In this document: in pieces, positions 22,799 to 35,080 of the stretch
Layout: every line of letters begins with the position of its first letter
How positions within the stretch are numbered: position 1 is the stretch's first letter
From: Stenogyne calaminthoides
Lineage: Eukaryota > Streptophyta > Magnoliopsida > Lamiales > Lamiaceae
Assembly (NCBI GenBank): GCA_037126765.1
Contig: JBBCBC010000001.1
Span: 27,946,804-28,010,803 of the forward strand
Reading direction: 5' to 3'
DNA: 64,000 bases
Program-made: the position numbers and the translations under genes
Notes under the pieces: model-generated
Database searches by the model: none
The model's input: the letters and a program-made list of their open reading frames with translations, nothing else
Told to the model about the DNA's origin: nothing

Positions 22799-24405
22799 TG
22801 TTGGGAGATGAATTTAAATAAAGATTTTGATTAGATCCCAAAACCCCTGAGTATGACATGTTCAGGATATCTTGGTAGTATAGGATCAGGATCAGGTTTC
22901 AATAGAAATTAGGACTCAGGATTATCTGCATCATGTATAGTCAGCAGATATAGATCAGGGAGAAATATGTTTCTCATCATAGTAAAAGACTCAGAAGAAT
23001 CCTGAAGACTGAAGATCCTGAAGACTGTTTGTGTACTGAACAAAAAAAGGACCCTGGACCACTATCTTAAAAGAAATAGTGATTATGTTCATTCCTAGTA
23101 CAAACAAACAGAATGTTAGACATTTGTGGACATTAAGGAACATATCAGCTCAGAAAGGTCAACCTAAATAAAGCCGTTTGTTTGTCTCTGCTAAAAGGAA
23201 GACTTCGACCAATGAGGAGGCAACATCAACGTACTTTACTGACACTGAAAGCGACATCTCACTGAAGAAATGTCAGGTCTGATATCTTCCAGTTCACAGA
23301 AGTTGATGATTGGCTACATGGCTGCATATTTCCTAAAACATGCAAGGGTGCGTTCAAACCTAAAAATAGTCGTTCATCAATAACCAAAAGAGGAAACCCT
23401 TGATACTATCTCTTCCAACGGATAGTTTTTCAAGAGTGACCGTGAAGAAGTTGCCTATAAATACCAGTGACCTTCACCATTGAGAGGTTATGGGAAATCA
23501 AAGCAACTCCAGAGCTCATTCATATTCTTGCAAATTGAAGCACTCGAAAAACCTAAGATTTTCCAAGTGTTTCGCATTGAACAGAGCTCATTCACTAAGC
23601 CTAGATTTGATACATATCCAAAGCTTAGTAGAGATATCCTAGCCTTTGCATTTGTACTTATTGTAAAAGGATATCTCACCCTAGTTGGAAACCAACCCAA
23701 CCCAAACCCTTTTATTAGGTAGTTTGAGTGTGTGTGATTGTTGGTGAGAAAGAGTTGTAAAGAGTAAGTAAGCTGCAGTTGAGTCAGCCAGAAAGCTCTA
23801 GAGAAGAAGTGAGTAAGTTGTTTTAGACAGTCAAAAAGCTTGTGTGTGTTGAGTTAGTAAGCTGCAGTAGTCAACCAGAAAACTCAAGGTAGAAAAGTTA
23901 GTAAGCTGCTGTGTTCAGCCTGAAAACTTTAGGTGATAGTGTGTTAAGAAATTTCTCTGAAGACCAGAGAGAGTGGACGTAGGAGCTTTGTCTCTGAACC
24001 ACTATAATTTGTTTTGTTGTTTGCTTTCTATTTTGCATTTTATCTGTTGCATATTTTCACTGAAAGCATACTGTTTTCTTAATATTCAGTTGGAGACAAT
24101 CCACTGAACTTGCATCAAACTTGATCACAGCCTTAACCACTGTTTTACTAAGGAAGAGATTTTCAGCAAGATAAAACGAGTATAAACTTAGGGCCAACCC
24201 ATTCTGCACTCTTGATTAGCTAGAACAAATAGTTACCAAACTGAATCAACTCTATCTGAGTATTCAGTAAGATAATTATCGGATCCAAGCTTCTCAGGAT
24301 CTCTGATAAAACTCAGGATCAGTTGGTATAATCTGAAGCTTCTGAAAGCTGCTCAGGATCACTGTTTCAGTAGACTTTGACTCAGGGCAGTTTGTGCTTC
24401 TCAGG
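22799..24405 (+). mobile_element. Solo copia-type LTR nested in the gypsy LTR
   Basis: It begins TGTTGGGAGATG. At 23730-24010 it is clearly related to the LTR-only family (AAGTAAGCTGCAG and GTGGACGTAGGAGC repeats appear in reverse at 9180-9450). The right end is uncertain, near 24400, and no clean duplication was found. Confidence 0.55.
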
Positions 24406-24410
24406 GCAAT

Positions 24411-24655
24411 TTGTGACCTTCGGGTAAGATGCTCAATAGAGCTCCGGGTAAGAGTGTCATTGATGAATTTTATTGACCTTGGAGTAAGATGCTCAATAGA
24501 GCTCCGGGTAAGAGAGTCGTTGATGAATGTAATTGACCTCCGGGTAAGATGCTCAATAGAGCTCCGAGCAAGAGGGTCATTGATGAAATGAATTGACCAT
24601 TATAAGAAGCTCAATAGAGCTTTGCTTAAGGTATCACTTATTGAATTAACTAACC
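24411..24655 (+). repeat. About four tandem copies of a 60-63-base unit
   Basis: The core GTAAGATGCTCAATAGAGCT recurs at about 24424, 24486 and 24546, with a weaker copy at 24603. It most likely belongs to the gypsy LTR. Confidence 0.75.
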
Positions 24656-25083
24656 TATTGGTAAGATGGTTACTAGACCACCGGGCAAAAGGGTCACAAA
24701 CCTTGGGATCTAGATAATGAAGATCTTTTTGTAAAGAGAATGAAGTAAATATCTGTGATCTTAAATTAATATTAATTATCATGCATAATTTCTGCTTACT
24801 AAGAGTTATCTCATATATTTTATGCATTGTAGATAATCGTGGTGTGAATTGACGTGTTGGGCTTATTGGACAAGTTATGGAGCTCGTTTAGGTTTTGAGT
24901 GGTCGTGTACATAGATGACGACCTGTTGGACATACCATGCCTTATTTTGCTTCCTTTTTTTGTATATTTTGTCATTGATGGTTGTGTATTGTGTTATGGT
25001 ATAAACTTTAGTATGTACTAGTGTGTTGACTGGGAGTTTGATTATGAATTGTTGGTTTGTTGGTACTTTTCATATAAAAATTA

Positions 25084-25573
25084 AGGAAAAATGTCAATTC
25101 AGGGCCTGAAATATGGTAAATCTATCAATTTAAGGCCTGAAATATTTTTTCTATCGATTCAAGACCTGAAATATAGAAAACTATCAATCCAGAGCCTGAA
25201 AAATAGAAACTATCAATTTGAGGTTTATAAATTTTAAGACCATGTTTGACACATATATTTCATGTCCTTATTTCATGTTCTTATTTTTTTATATTTAGGG
25301 TTTACGGTTCAAGGTTTACGGTTCAGGGGGGTTTAGGGTTCATGGTTCAAGGTTTAGGGTTCAATGTTTAGGGTTTAGGGTTTAGTGTTCAGGATTTAGG
25401 GTTTAGTGCCAAACATGACCTTAAAATTTATAAGCCTCGAATTGATAGTTTCTATTTTTTAGGCCCTGGATTGATAGTTTTCTATCTTTCAGGCCTTGAA
25501 TCGATAGAAAAAATCTTTCAGGCCTTAAATTGATAGATTTACCATCTTTCAGGCCCTGGATTGATAAAACTTC
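25084..25573. mobile_element. Fold-back element with 190-base arms and telomere-like core
   Basis: The left arm (25084-25275) and right arm (25385-25573) are inverted copies built from repeated GGCCTGAAATA / ATCAATT words. The core (25294-25408) holds degenerate TTTAGGG repeats. An 8-base AAAAATTA flanks it (25076-25083 and 25574-25581), and the related site at 21011-21035 lacks the insert. The long arms suggest a Mutator-like non-autonomous element. Confidence 0.8.
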
Positions 25574-25734
25574 AAAAATTAATTAGAATAGGTTATGTCG
25601 AGCGTGAAATGATGTTGATGTTGTAATGTCCAAAAAAATAAAATTAATCATAACAGATTTACATGTTAAATTATATTTACATTCGTATTATGTTGGATTA
25701 TATAAAGGTGTTCGTGACACCTTTTGTCCTTTAG

Positions 25735-26034
25735 TCGAATTTTGAAGGGGAGAAAGGGTATGGACGCGACTGTTTGTATCTAAGACAGTGTGGTGTTGCT
25801 TTTGTGAAAATGGAAAAACGACATTAACCTCAAACTCTTGGGAGATAAAATGATGGAAAAACTCAAATGTAGACTTTGGAGTTATTTGTAGTCAAGAAAA
25901 AGGAGCCAACGATGGATTGCCAATCCTAGGCTTGTACTTAGTTGTTAAGTTTTTGTAAATGTACCGTATTGTGTGAGCAAGGTGTACCTTATACCTCTGC
26001 TTTCTTTCATTAAAATATTTTCTGATAAAAAAAA
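25735..26034 (+). mobile_element. Possible LINE 3' end
   Basis: One frame reads KCRLWSYL, like the end of plant L1 RNase H/zinc regions, with stops. It is followed by TTCATTAAAATATTTTCTGATAAAAAAAA, an A-rich tail typical of plant LINEs. It is short and 5'-truncated. Confidence 0.45.
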
Positions 26035-27090
26035 ATAATGACAGATATTGCAAAAAAAAAAAAAAAAGAGTCCTAATTATTTGACCGACCTAGGGCCCCT
26101 GAAAATGGTGTGCAGGTTTTTAGCGTATAAGTCACTATTATTTTTTCAACTAAGATAAGTTTTCCAAACTTTCCTAAAATTCAACGTTGAGTCTTGGAGG
26201 ATAGGTTTATCGTGAATTCGAGTAGTTGAGTTTATATCAACTTTTTTTTGTCACTGTTTACATAAAAAAAATATTACTGTTGTTAATATAGTGTTATTAT
26301 TTATAAAATATTTAATTTTTGAATCACTTTATATATATATCAATGATATTTCATATACATAATAATAACATTTTGTATGCACAACATTAATACTTAAAAA
26401 AATTCACATTAAGTTTTTGTCTTTAGTATTTGAGCAAATCAAGATCAATTTTATGATAAAAACATAAATAACTCACATAGTAAAACATAAATAAATTTTG
26501 AGTAACACTCATATGAATCATGTTTATACTGAATTCTATCATTATTATGCACAAAAATTATTTTTATTGTGTACAAAAACAATCATTGTTTAAGCAGTGA
26601 TAATTTTTATACATGAACCAGATTTATGCTATTATTTGACTCATTTGACTCATTTTCAACATATTTTTCTAAATCACTAAACTTGGCCCGTATTATACTC
26701 TGGGTAGAGTTAAATGACATCAATTAAAAACAAGGTTCATAGCATGAACCAGATCTATACAAGTTTTTATCTAATAATTTTTGTGCATAACAATAATAAC
26801 TTTTATATAAAACAATAATACAAAAAATAGAATTCAAAGAAAACTTAAATTCACGTAAAATTTTATAATAAATTTCATTTTTCGAATTTGGTCAATGAAT
26901 CCACTTTAAATAATCAATAAAATGAAAGGCATGTTTCCGACCGATAACAGATTTGGAAGATTAAATTCAAAATTAATATCGATATCAAATCCGTTAGAAT
27001 ATTCCAGTAACTAAGTTTAAAATATGGCCGCTTTATAGAATGCATTGACCAAAATAATTATTCCCATTTAAATAATCTATATGACTCATA
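26035..27090. other. Gene-free AT-rich stretch
   Basis: It holds a 16-base A run at 26051-26066 and a repeat at 26609-26780 that recurs at 34610-34780. No coding sequence is seen. Confidence 0.6.
26609..26780. repeat. Dispersed repeat, copy 1
   Basis: CATGAACCAGATTTATGCTA, CCGTATTATACTCTGG and CAAGGTTCATAGCATGAACC recur with few changes at 34610-34780. The ends contain an inverted TCTATGCTATGAAC-like word, so it may be a small MITE. Confidence 0.6.
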
Positions 27091-27356
27091 CTCCCTCTAA
27101 TTTAAAAGGTTTACCTTTCTAAAGTTTTTTTTTTTTCTCAAAATGTTTGTCATTTTGCATTCATGGGAAGAATTAAATATTATACTCTAACCTTGTCCTT
27201 ATATTTCCTTTTATAAAAATATACAATAAATAATAATGTAAATAAATAAAAGGATAAAAATAACATATTACAGATATATTTTTTATTATTTAATAATTTT
27301 CTTAGTTCGTGTCAAACACTCTTAAATGTCAAATATTTTGATCAGAGGGAAGGGAG
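27091..27356. mobile_element. Stowaway-like MITE
   Basis: CTCCCTCTAATTT at the left and GAGGGAAGGGAG at the right form terminal inverted repeats flanked by TA. Length 266 bases. Confidence 0.7.
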
Positions 27357-27812
27357 TATTTGCTTTCGCCCTTCGGCTAATTAATCTCAAGTACAAAAAG
27401 AAAACATATTAGATGAACGTAAACATTTGTGTGAATTCGAATTTTTGTGAATTCATTTTTTTTAATATTATGATTATGCATATTCATTATTGTTGTTGTG
27501 TATGTGTATCATCACTATTATACATTTTGATTTTTAAATAGTGACACTCAAAAAAAAAATTCACGTAAATCTAAGTTCACGTGAGACTTACTTTTAAAAA
27601 CCGTGCAATTGATTTAAATTTTATTCGTAATTTTAAATAGTATTAATTATTTCATTAAAATATATTAGTTTGATAATATTAATTATGTAATTAACATTTT
27701 AATTGTTTGTTTTACATAAGACCAACTCTTAAATAATTTATTAGTTTTTAACACACAAAAAATTCACTTTATATATAAAAAATAATACATACTATATATG
27801 TGTATGTGTATA
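27357..27812. other. Gene-free AT-rich stretch
   Basis: Low-complexity AT-rich sequence; nothing further recognised. Confidence 0.5.
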
Positions 27813-28930
27813 TATAGAGCATGTCTCTAGTGAAACTTGTTCATAATATGAAATTTATAACATTACACTTATAAATTAATACTACAACACTTATCAATTA
27901 ATGCATGAGTAGGGCTCCTGTGAAATATTGTACCCTATTGATATGTGCAATACACCATAATTAAGGCAAATTACTCAAAAATCTCGTGGGTTGGGCAGGT
28001 CGGGCGCGGCGGTCCAAGGCTATGGGTTGGGCAGATAGAGCGCATATATATTTATAGATGAATATCTTTATCAAATATATGTTGTAGCCTAGTGGTTCAG
28101 GTATGTTGTTAATGTATTTGGTCGCAGGTTAAATTCTTATTAAAAAAATATGTGTTACTACATGAACAAAAAGTGTTAGCCTATGACGAAAAAATGTGTT
28201 ACCACATGAAATAAATCAGTACAAGTGCGAAAAGAAATCCTCAGCAAAAAATTATAAATTTAAAGAACAACTTGATGTGTTACTACATGAGCAAAAGAGT
28301 GTTACCCTATGAACAAAATAGTGTTACTACATGAACAAAAAACTAGTACAAGCGAGAAAAAAAATTCTCAGTCCCAAATTACAGATTAAAGAACAACGTG
28401 AGAAAAGAAGGTTTATTCAATCAAATTCCATACAAACAATAACAACAACAAAAATATCAGAAGCAATATTAAATTATTCAAATCCTACAAACTAATTAGA
28501 ACACATATCTAATTTCATCAACTTTTCGTTTACAATCAGATCATAACCTTGTCATCATTTCTTCATATCGGAGATGGCCAAGAGAGCGTTGGTAAACCTG
28601 AGCACCTCGTCGACAAAAATATGGTAGATCGCACAGGAAGAAGCACCCAGATCGCGAGGAAGAAGAAACATGAAGCGCGAATCCGTACAGATTGGGCCTG
28701 ACCCACGAAAAAAAAACTCTAATTTAGACTAATTGCACATATCATTTGTATGCAATATTGCATACAAATTTTTGTGTTAATGCATATATTTATATAAACT
28801 AGTACTCATAGCATTTATCATAACATTAAATGCTATGAGTATTAGTTTATAAGAGTATTTGTATCAGTTTATAAGTGTAATGATATCAATTTTATATTAT
28901 GAACAAATTTCACAGAAATATTTGTGATAT
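27813..28930. mobile_element. Element with long inverted arms and a SINE-like segment
   Basis: 27832-27970 is an inverted, diverged copy of 28735-28925 (GTTCATAATATGAAA; ATTACACTTATAAA). Between the arms are a tRNA-like segment (28070-28145) and a less AT-rich part (28540-28720) that may be a captured gene piece. Exact ends and duplication are not resolved. Confidence 0.5.
28070..28145 (+). mobile_element. SINE-like tRNA-derived segment
   Basis: TAGCCTAGTGG (28085-28095) fits a pol III A box, and AGGTTAAATTC (28127-28137) approximates a B box at tRNA-like spacing. A related copy lies at 34998-35065. Confidence 0.45.
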
Positions 28931-28933
28931 ATA

Positions 28934-29430
28934 CTCACTCCATTTCAATTATATAGACTTGTTTTTTTTTTTTTTATATAGATGTCCTAAATATATAGGT
29001 TTGTTTCCATATGAAGTAACTTTTTATAATTAATTTACTAATATAACTCTATGCATTAGTTATATTGGAATTTATAATAATCATTAAATTGGATTATAAT
29101 AGAAATTTTATTTGTCTAATTTACCTTTCAAAAAAAAATTCTTAATCTATGTGCAAAATTCAATCTGCCTATATAATTGGATATTTATGTTTAATATTTT
29201 GGGAACAACTATTAAGAAAAAAAATAGATACAGTAGATAAAGTACGACTATAGTGGAATCCATTTATAAATGAAATAATTGTTAGTGAGTAAAGTACAAT
29301 GAAAATTTAAGTAATTAAGTGATGATTGTAGGATAAATATAAAATATATTTTTTTCATAAAGGGAATATGAATGTATTTGGCGGACGAACGAATAAGACA
29401 AGTGAGAATAAATTTGATGGACGGAGGGAA
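28934..29430. mobile_element. Stowaway-like MITE, possibly composite
   Basis: CTCACTCCATTTCAA at the left and TTTGATGGACGGAGGGAA at the right, with TA flanks. At 497 bases it is longer than usual, and an internal TATATAATTGGA near 29168 suggests two elements. Confidence 0.55.
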
Positions 29431-29602
29431 TATTATTTTACCCATTACACACATAACACATTCCATGAGTCAAATTCATTCAAGTTTAAATTAAATGTAA
29501 TGTAAAAAAAAGAGAGAGTTTTATGTGGGATTATCTTATGGATCTCATTCCGTGACACGGGTTTATATTTGACCCACACAAATCTTAAACAACTTACACT
29601 TA

Positions 29603-29851
29603 GGGCCCGCTTAGTATGACTAGGGAATGATAATATGTATCATTGAGGGGTCAATCACTAAGGGTTATTGATTTCATTGTTATTGCTTGGTTAAAACATC
29701 AACAATGGGTATCATGTGAGGTGAGTTGAGTGAGTGAGGGTAATCAATTATTTACTTCTATTTCCATTACTTGTGTATCAAAATTATCAAGCAACATCAA
29801 TAGAAGTAATTCTCATCAGCCATTTTTCATTACCCCAAACCAAACGGACCC
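29603..29851. mobile_element. Tourist-like (PIF/Harbinger) MITE
   Basis: GGGCCCGCTTAGTATG pairs with the reverse of CCAAACGGACCC at the right end, and TTA flanks both sides (29600-29602 and 29852-29854). Length 249 bases. Confidence 0.78.
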
Positions 29852-30071
29852 TTATTTTCTTAATTATATGATTCATATTGATTAAATAGAGCTTTGTCTC
29901 ACAAATATCATCTGTTAGACGGTCTCAGAAAAATCTTTATCATTAAAAAAAAGTTTTTATCATTAAAAAATATAAATCATTTTTATGTCCTATCCATTTT
30001 ACTCGTACAATAAAAGAAATAATATGCACCGCATTAAAAGTTTAAAATTAGTATTAAATTCGAAGTAAGAA

Positions 30072-30391
30072 TTGCTTGTGAATCGCTGCTTGTATTTGGG
30101 AAGGTGTGGCGTGGTTGATTTGGAAGGCAAGGAATAAATTGCTGTTTGAAGGTGTGGAGTTCGTTCCAGAGAAAATCATTGAGGAACTAAAAGGAAGAAT
30201 ATGGAGTTGGCTTTTGGCATGAAAAATTATCCCGGAAAATTTTTCTATTCATCTTTGGCTCAATAATCCTTGTATTTATTAAATCTCTCCTAATTTTTTT
30301 GTACAATTTTCTTTTTTTCGCTCATGAACAGTATTTTTGTTCATTGGGCACTTATAATAAAATGACTCATTTTCCTGATAAAAAAAAAAAG
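30072..30391 (+). mobile_element. LINE 3' end, 5'-truncated
   Basis: One frame reads WEGVAWLIWKARNKLLFEG and ELKGRIWSWLLA-stop, the conserved W-IW-ARN ending of plant L1-type ORF2. A 3' UTR of about 150 bases and a poly(A) tail (30380-30391) follow. Confidence 0.72.
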
Positions 30392-32049
30392 TTAAACTAT
30401 TGTACTTTGGCCAGCAAAAAAAAATACACACTCAAAAGAAAGAAATTATAAAATAAAAATTTGCAAAAAGTATCTTCGTCAAATTCCACAATTTAAAATT
30501 GAAGAAAATGTCTTATGAAGTAGAATAATAGCTGAAGCTATTAGAACACCACTACATATGTCGTAAAATCATGAGTTCAAGTCATCATTCATTTGAAGAA
30601 AAAAAATGTTTTGCAATGAAATATTAAAGAAAAAAGAAAAATGTTACTAGCACAGGAAACTATAGTAGGTTTTGATGGAGGAGTGCTAAATCCACGTAAT
30701 AACAAACTTTGATTTAATATATATTGATAATTGGAATGTGATGATTAGAAAATAATTGGAATGTGATGATTAGAAAATGATTGAAATTTGGCCATTGATT
30801 AGATTTGGCCGATTTTTTTTTTATATTTGTTTCCTTCTTTTATGTTTTTTATTATATTATATATGTAATGTACATAACTCATTAATTAGGTTAAAAACTA
30901 AAAAAAATACTCTAATTAGATAATTAATTATTTAAGAAACTTAATTATTAATTAACATAATTAATGATTTAAGATACTTAATTAATTAATTAAGTATAAA
31001 TATGTAGTTGTTTTATACTTTAATTAATATTAAGCATCAATTTGATACAAATAATATTAAGCACTCTAAAAATATGTGTTCAAATAATATTAAACATCAA
31101 TTTAATACAGTCTTAATTAATAATAAAAAAATATGAAATTTAAATGTCTTTTCCCCAATCTAAGCACTGTTTCTTTTTTTATCTGTGACCCTTCAGGACC
31201 ATCAACATGTATTTGTGGGTTTCTTCATCCTTGACGTATGAATGTTGCACAAACCTTGAAAAATGATATCCTGAAAGTAGTTGGATCTCCATTAATCCTA
31301 AATTTACCTTGTAATTAAAATAATAAATATTTTTATTAAAATATATAGTTTTACAAAATAATAATACGTGTGAAATGCAAACATGATTAAACCTACTGCG
31401 AATATAGTCCACATGTGTTCCCGGCACTCGGAAGGAACCATGGGTCAGTTTGTTCATTTTGTGTCAATGTACTTGCAGCATATGCTCCGTACCACGTTAT
31501 TCACACAAGTATCCAAACCGTGCGACGAAACTGTCGTGTCCAAATAGTTTGTCCATATTAAGAACGATATTATTTATAAAAATTTAAAACTTAATATTAT
31601 TTATAAAATTTAGATTACCTCTCACTTTGTCCAACCCCAGCAATGACGGGGCTCTTTCCTGGTTATCGACACTATTGTCATTTCCTGATGTTCTTTTTTT
31701 TCCAACTCATATTTTAATAAGATATACAAATAGATTAGTTTTTATAGATTTAGGTAAGTAAGTTCAGCTAAATATAGGTCTACAGATAACAAGAAATAAA
31801 AATAATATACATTTTTTTAATATTTAATTCAAGTTTTTCTAGCAGCACGTCGCAGTCCATCCTCGGATGAAAATTATGTAATGTGTATATATATATTAAT
31901 TTTTTCATGTGTAAAATTGATATGGATATAAAACTTTTTTTGCTATTACAAATCAATATATTTGCACTTTTTCAATTAATAAAATTTATATTGTTGATAA
32001 CCTAATAACTTTTATATTACTTAACTATAATATAGTTGATAATAAAAGA
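30392..32049. other. Gene-free AT-rich stretch
   Basis: Apart from short tandem repeats such as AATTGGAATGTGATGATTAG (30732-30780), nothing coding is seen. A 92-codon minus frame at 31179-31457 has no recognisable motif. Confidence 0.55.
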
Positions 32050-32530
32050 ACTAATACTTTTATAGTAATGAACTAATACTTTGTAACCAAATAACTAATA
32101 ATATTATATTAATTCAGTAATACTTTAATATTAATGAACTAATACTTTTATATCAATGAACTAATACTTTTATATTAATCAACTAATACTTTTGTATTAA
32201 TTCAGTAATACTTTTTTATTAATCAACTAATACTTTTATATCGATGAGCTAATATTTTTATATTAATCAACTAATATGTCTTCATAAGTCAACTAATACT
32301 TTTATATTAATTCAATAATACTTTTTTATTAATCAACTAATACTTTTATATCAATGAACTAATACTTTTATATTAATCAACTAATACTTTTATATTAATT
32401 TAGTAATACTTTTTTATTAATCAACTAATACTTTTATATCAAGGAACTAATACTTTTATATTAATCAACTAATACTTTTATATTAATTCAGTAATACTTT
32501 TATATTAATCAACTATTACTTAATTATTTA
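32050..32530. repeat. AT-rich minisatellite
   Basis: About 20 copies of a 22-25-base unit, typified by AACTAATACTTTTATATTAA, alternating between TCAACTAATA, TGAACTAATA and TTCAGTAATA forms. Confidence 0.9.
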
Positions 32531-34329
32531 TTAGTAGTATAGGACGAAGAGTTAAAAACCCGTTAATAAACTATTACTTAATTTGTTGATAATGAATACT
32601 TAGTTTAGGACGAAGAGTTAAAAACGAGTTTATACTTTAACTATTACATAATACTTTTAATGTTAAATTACAACTACATTAATGAATAATTATTTAATGA
32701 ATAAATTGGTTATAAATATGTATAAAACAACAACAACCAGTTTACATCAATAAATACATATACAATATATATATCAATAAATACATATACAATATATACA
32801 TCAATATTTGTGCATTAAATCACACCATATTTTATTACTATTCATTATTATATTTAAATTTCAATGTATTTTATGCTATACAGGAGTAATATCATACATA
32901 TTAATTAAATAAAACATACTACAAACATAATAAAACAATTAGGGGATCGAGATTCACATCAATAAATACATATACAATACACTTTCGTCTCCACAGGACA
33001 AGCTCTGCACGTCGAGCTCTGATTCATCGTCTTCTGCAGCGGCTTGTCGCATGTTTTGTGGGACATGCGCGGTGCGTGTCACACGGTTTGCGCGACCCAA
33101 TCCTCCAGTGTCGCAAAAACGGCGCGACACTGCAACGTCAACGTCAAATCGAGTTGGTTAATATATGGATATATCAATTGTGGTTTTGATGTTTATGTAA
33201 AAGCTGAAAATGCAAACTTTTATGTCAAGCGAATTGTCAGATTCCGAATGACATTATTTGTTTCATTTTCTAATTCCTATATTCCATTTTATGTTCAATA
33301 TTGTGGATTTATGATATGTTAAATTATTTAGTGGGCCACTATAATTTTGGATCTATTTGTTAAAGATGGAGGAAGTTAAATAAATTTGAAACATAAAAAA
33401 TGAAACATAAGAATGGAATTGGTCAGATTCACTTAAATTTAATATTTTATCCACTTAATATTTTTTATGCATTAATTCCTATTCATTTTTTAATTAATGA
33501 GTGAATTTTGATGTGACAAAAGAAAAGGCCTAAATCAATTTAAAAATGTTCTGTTCAAGTTCCAAAACTGTTGAAGAAAAACGACAATGACCATATTTGG
33601 ATTCCATGGCCAACGCTGTTTTAAATACTATGAGTTCAATAATTGATGAAATGAAAACATAAATATAGTCAATCTTTTAATTATTTGATTTTTGAATTGG
33701 TCCATCTACCCCCTACCCTTGCGGACAAACGGAAGAAGTTAGGTACACGCGTGTTCTTCCAAATTTAATTGCTCAGGATTTTATAAAGGACTAATATTCT
33801 CATAAATTTCAATTTTGCTGAAGCCTTTTGATCAAGACATATGAATATGATAATTGGGAAAAGAAGGCATTGATCAGGTTTTTCCATGGCAGAAAACGAT
33901 GGTCTGCACTTATTATTAATTAGTCACATAATAATATACTACATGTTGATAATTTAATATATAGATATTTAAAATTTTGGATGTTAATTGTCTGGATCCA
34001 TATGGATACAAAGCTACGGGTATGTTTGTTTTGGGCAAAGGGGGATTGAGAAAATTTTGATTGGGAAATTTATGAATAATAATAAGGTGAGTTTGACCTT
34101 TGTGTTTTTCTTTTTCTTTAATAAAAAAGTATCATCGATTAAAGTGGGCATGAGAAGATACACCAAGAAAAAATATTCAAACAAAATCTCCAAGTTCAAG
34201 AGTACAATTATTACAATCTATTTAAATTCGAACAAAATCTCCAAATTCAAGAGTACAGTTTTCACAATTTATTTAATCAATAATAGCACTAGGATTAATA
34301 CTCCACTCACTAAAAGATATTCTTTGTCT
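32531..34329. other. Gene-free stretch with a short GC-rich island
   Basis: 33000-33135 is much richer in GC than its surroundings and contains partly inverted words (TGCGCGACC; GGCGCGACAC). No protein family is recognised in the 92-codon frame at 33044-33322. AT-rich elsewhere; a near-tandem repeat of about 50 bases is at 34180-34275. Confidence 0.5.
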
Positions 34330-34500
34330 CCAAGTTTCTCTTGCATTTATCTAGCTCCAAGTTCTTAGCTGCATGTCGTCCACAATATCTTTAATTTCGT
34401 ACTTCTCTTTCCGGAAGATGACGACGTTATGAATTTTCCACAAGATCTAGATGATGCACTCCCATAAATTTGACTATTGTGTATGCTTGATTGAGGATGT
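34330..34500 (-). mobile_element. LINE ORF2 end fragment, minus strand
   Basis: The reverse complement reads ILWKIHNVVIFRKEKYE and DMQLRTWS, the W-WK-RN-V-F ending of plant L1-type ORF2, with in-frame stops. Confidence 0.6.
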
Positions 34501-34609
34501 AGCAGGGTAGGATTGAGAATAAAGATGGTGAAAATAGAAAAAGTAAGTGATAATTATGTTATTTTATTATAAAAAATAAAGTGTGTGTTATTGGAAAAAA
34601 AGTTGGTCT

Positions 34610-34780
34610 CCCATGAACCAGGTCTATGCTATGAACTTAGATTATTTGACTCATTTCACTCATTCAAACACATTTTTCTAACCCACTAAACTTGACCCGT
34701 ATTATACCCTGGATATGTTTAAATGCCTATGAATAAAAAACAAGGTTCGTAGCATGAACCAAGTCTACACAAGTTTTTAT
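34610..34780. repeat. Dispersed repeat, copy 2
   Basis: It matches 26609-26780. It is followed at 34849-35080 by sequence related to 27920-28170, so a larger block may be shared. Confidence 0.6.
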
Positions 34781-34997
34781 ATTGGAAAGAGTAAAAATGA
34801 TAAGTATGAGAGAGAATGTAAATGGATATAGGTATTATAGGTTGAGTGACATTTGTGTGAAATATTGCACATGCAATATTAGCACAATTAAGATAAAAGA
34901 TAAAAAAATCGCACGTCATGGGTGGATCGGACAGGTCGCTCCTTAAATTCGGTCAATACCGACATGATATATATTTATAGAAGAATATATTTAACAA

Positions 34998-35080
34998 ATA
35001 TGTGTTGTGGCCTAATGGTTCAGGTTTATTGTTAACTTGTTTGGTCGCAGGTTTTGTGTGTGTTACTATATGAAAAAAAG
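34998..35080 (+). mobile_element. SINE-like segment, second copy
   Basis: TGGCCTAATGG (35008-35018) is an A-box-like word, followed by GGTCGCAGG as in the copy at 28085-28137. The B box is degraded. Confidence 0.4.

Larger units (their letters stand above)
21825..25719 (+). repeat. Gypsy 3' LTR with two nested insertions
   Basis: TGTGATACATGAG follows the polypurine tract, and the end (CGTGACA at 25719) matches the 5' LTR end at 21155. It contains a very AT-rich block (21860-22330), a purine-rich block (22560-22660), a copia-type LTR (22799 to about 24405), 60-base tandem repeats and a fold-back element (25084-25573). Confidence 0.7.

Noticed and set aside
25294..25408. Telomere array
   Set aside because: The TTTAGGG-like repeats are few, degenerate and confined to the core of a fold-back element, so this is not a chromosome end.
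28085..28137. A functional tRNA gene
   Set aside because: A- and B-box-like words are present, but no cloverleaf arms or acceptor stem could be formed; SINE-like remnant is the better reading.
32050..32530. CRISPR-like array
   Set aside because: The repeats are contiguous AT-rich minisatellite units without unique spacers, in a plant genome.
33988..34368. A 126-codon host gene
   Set aside because: Low-complexity Lys/Ser/Ile-rich frame with an internal near-tandem repeat and no family resemblance.
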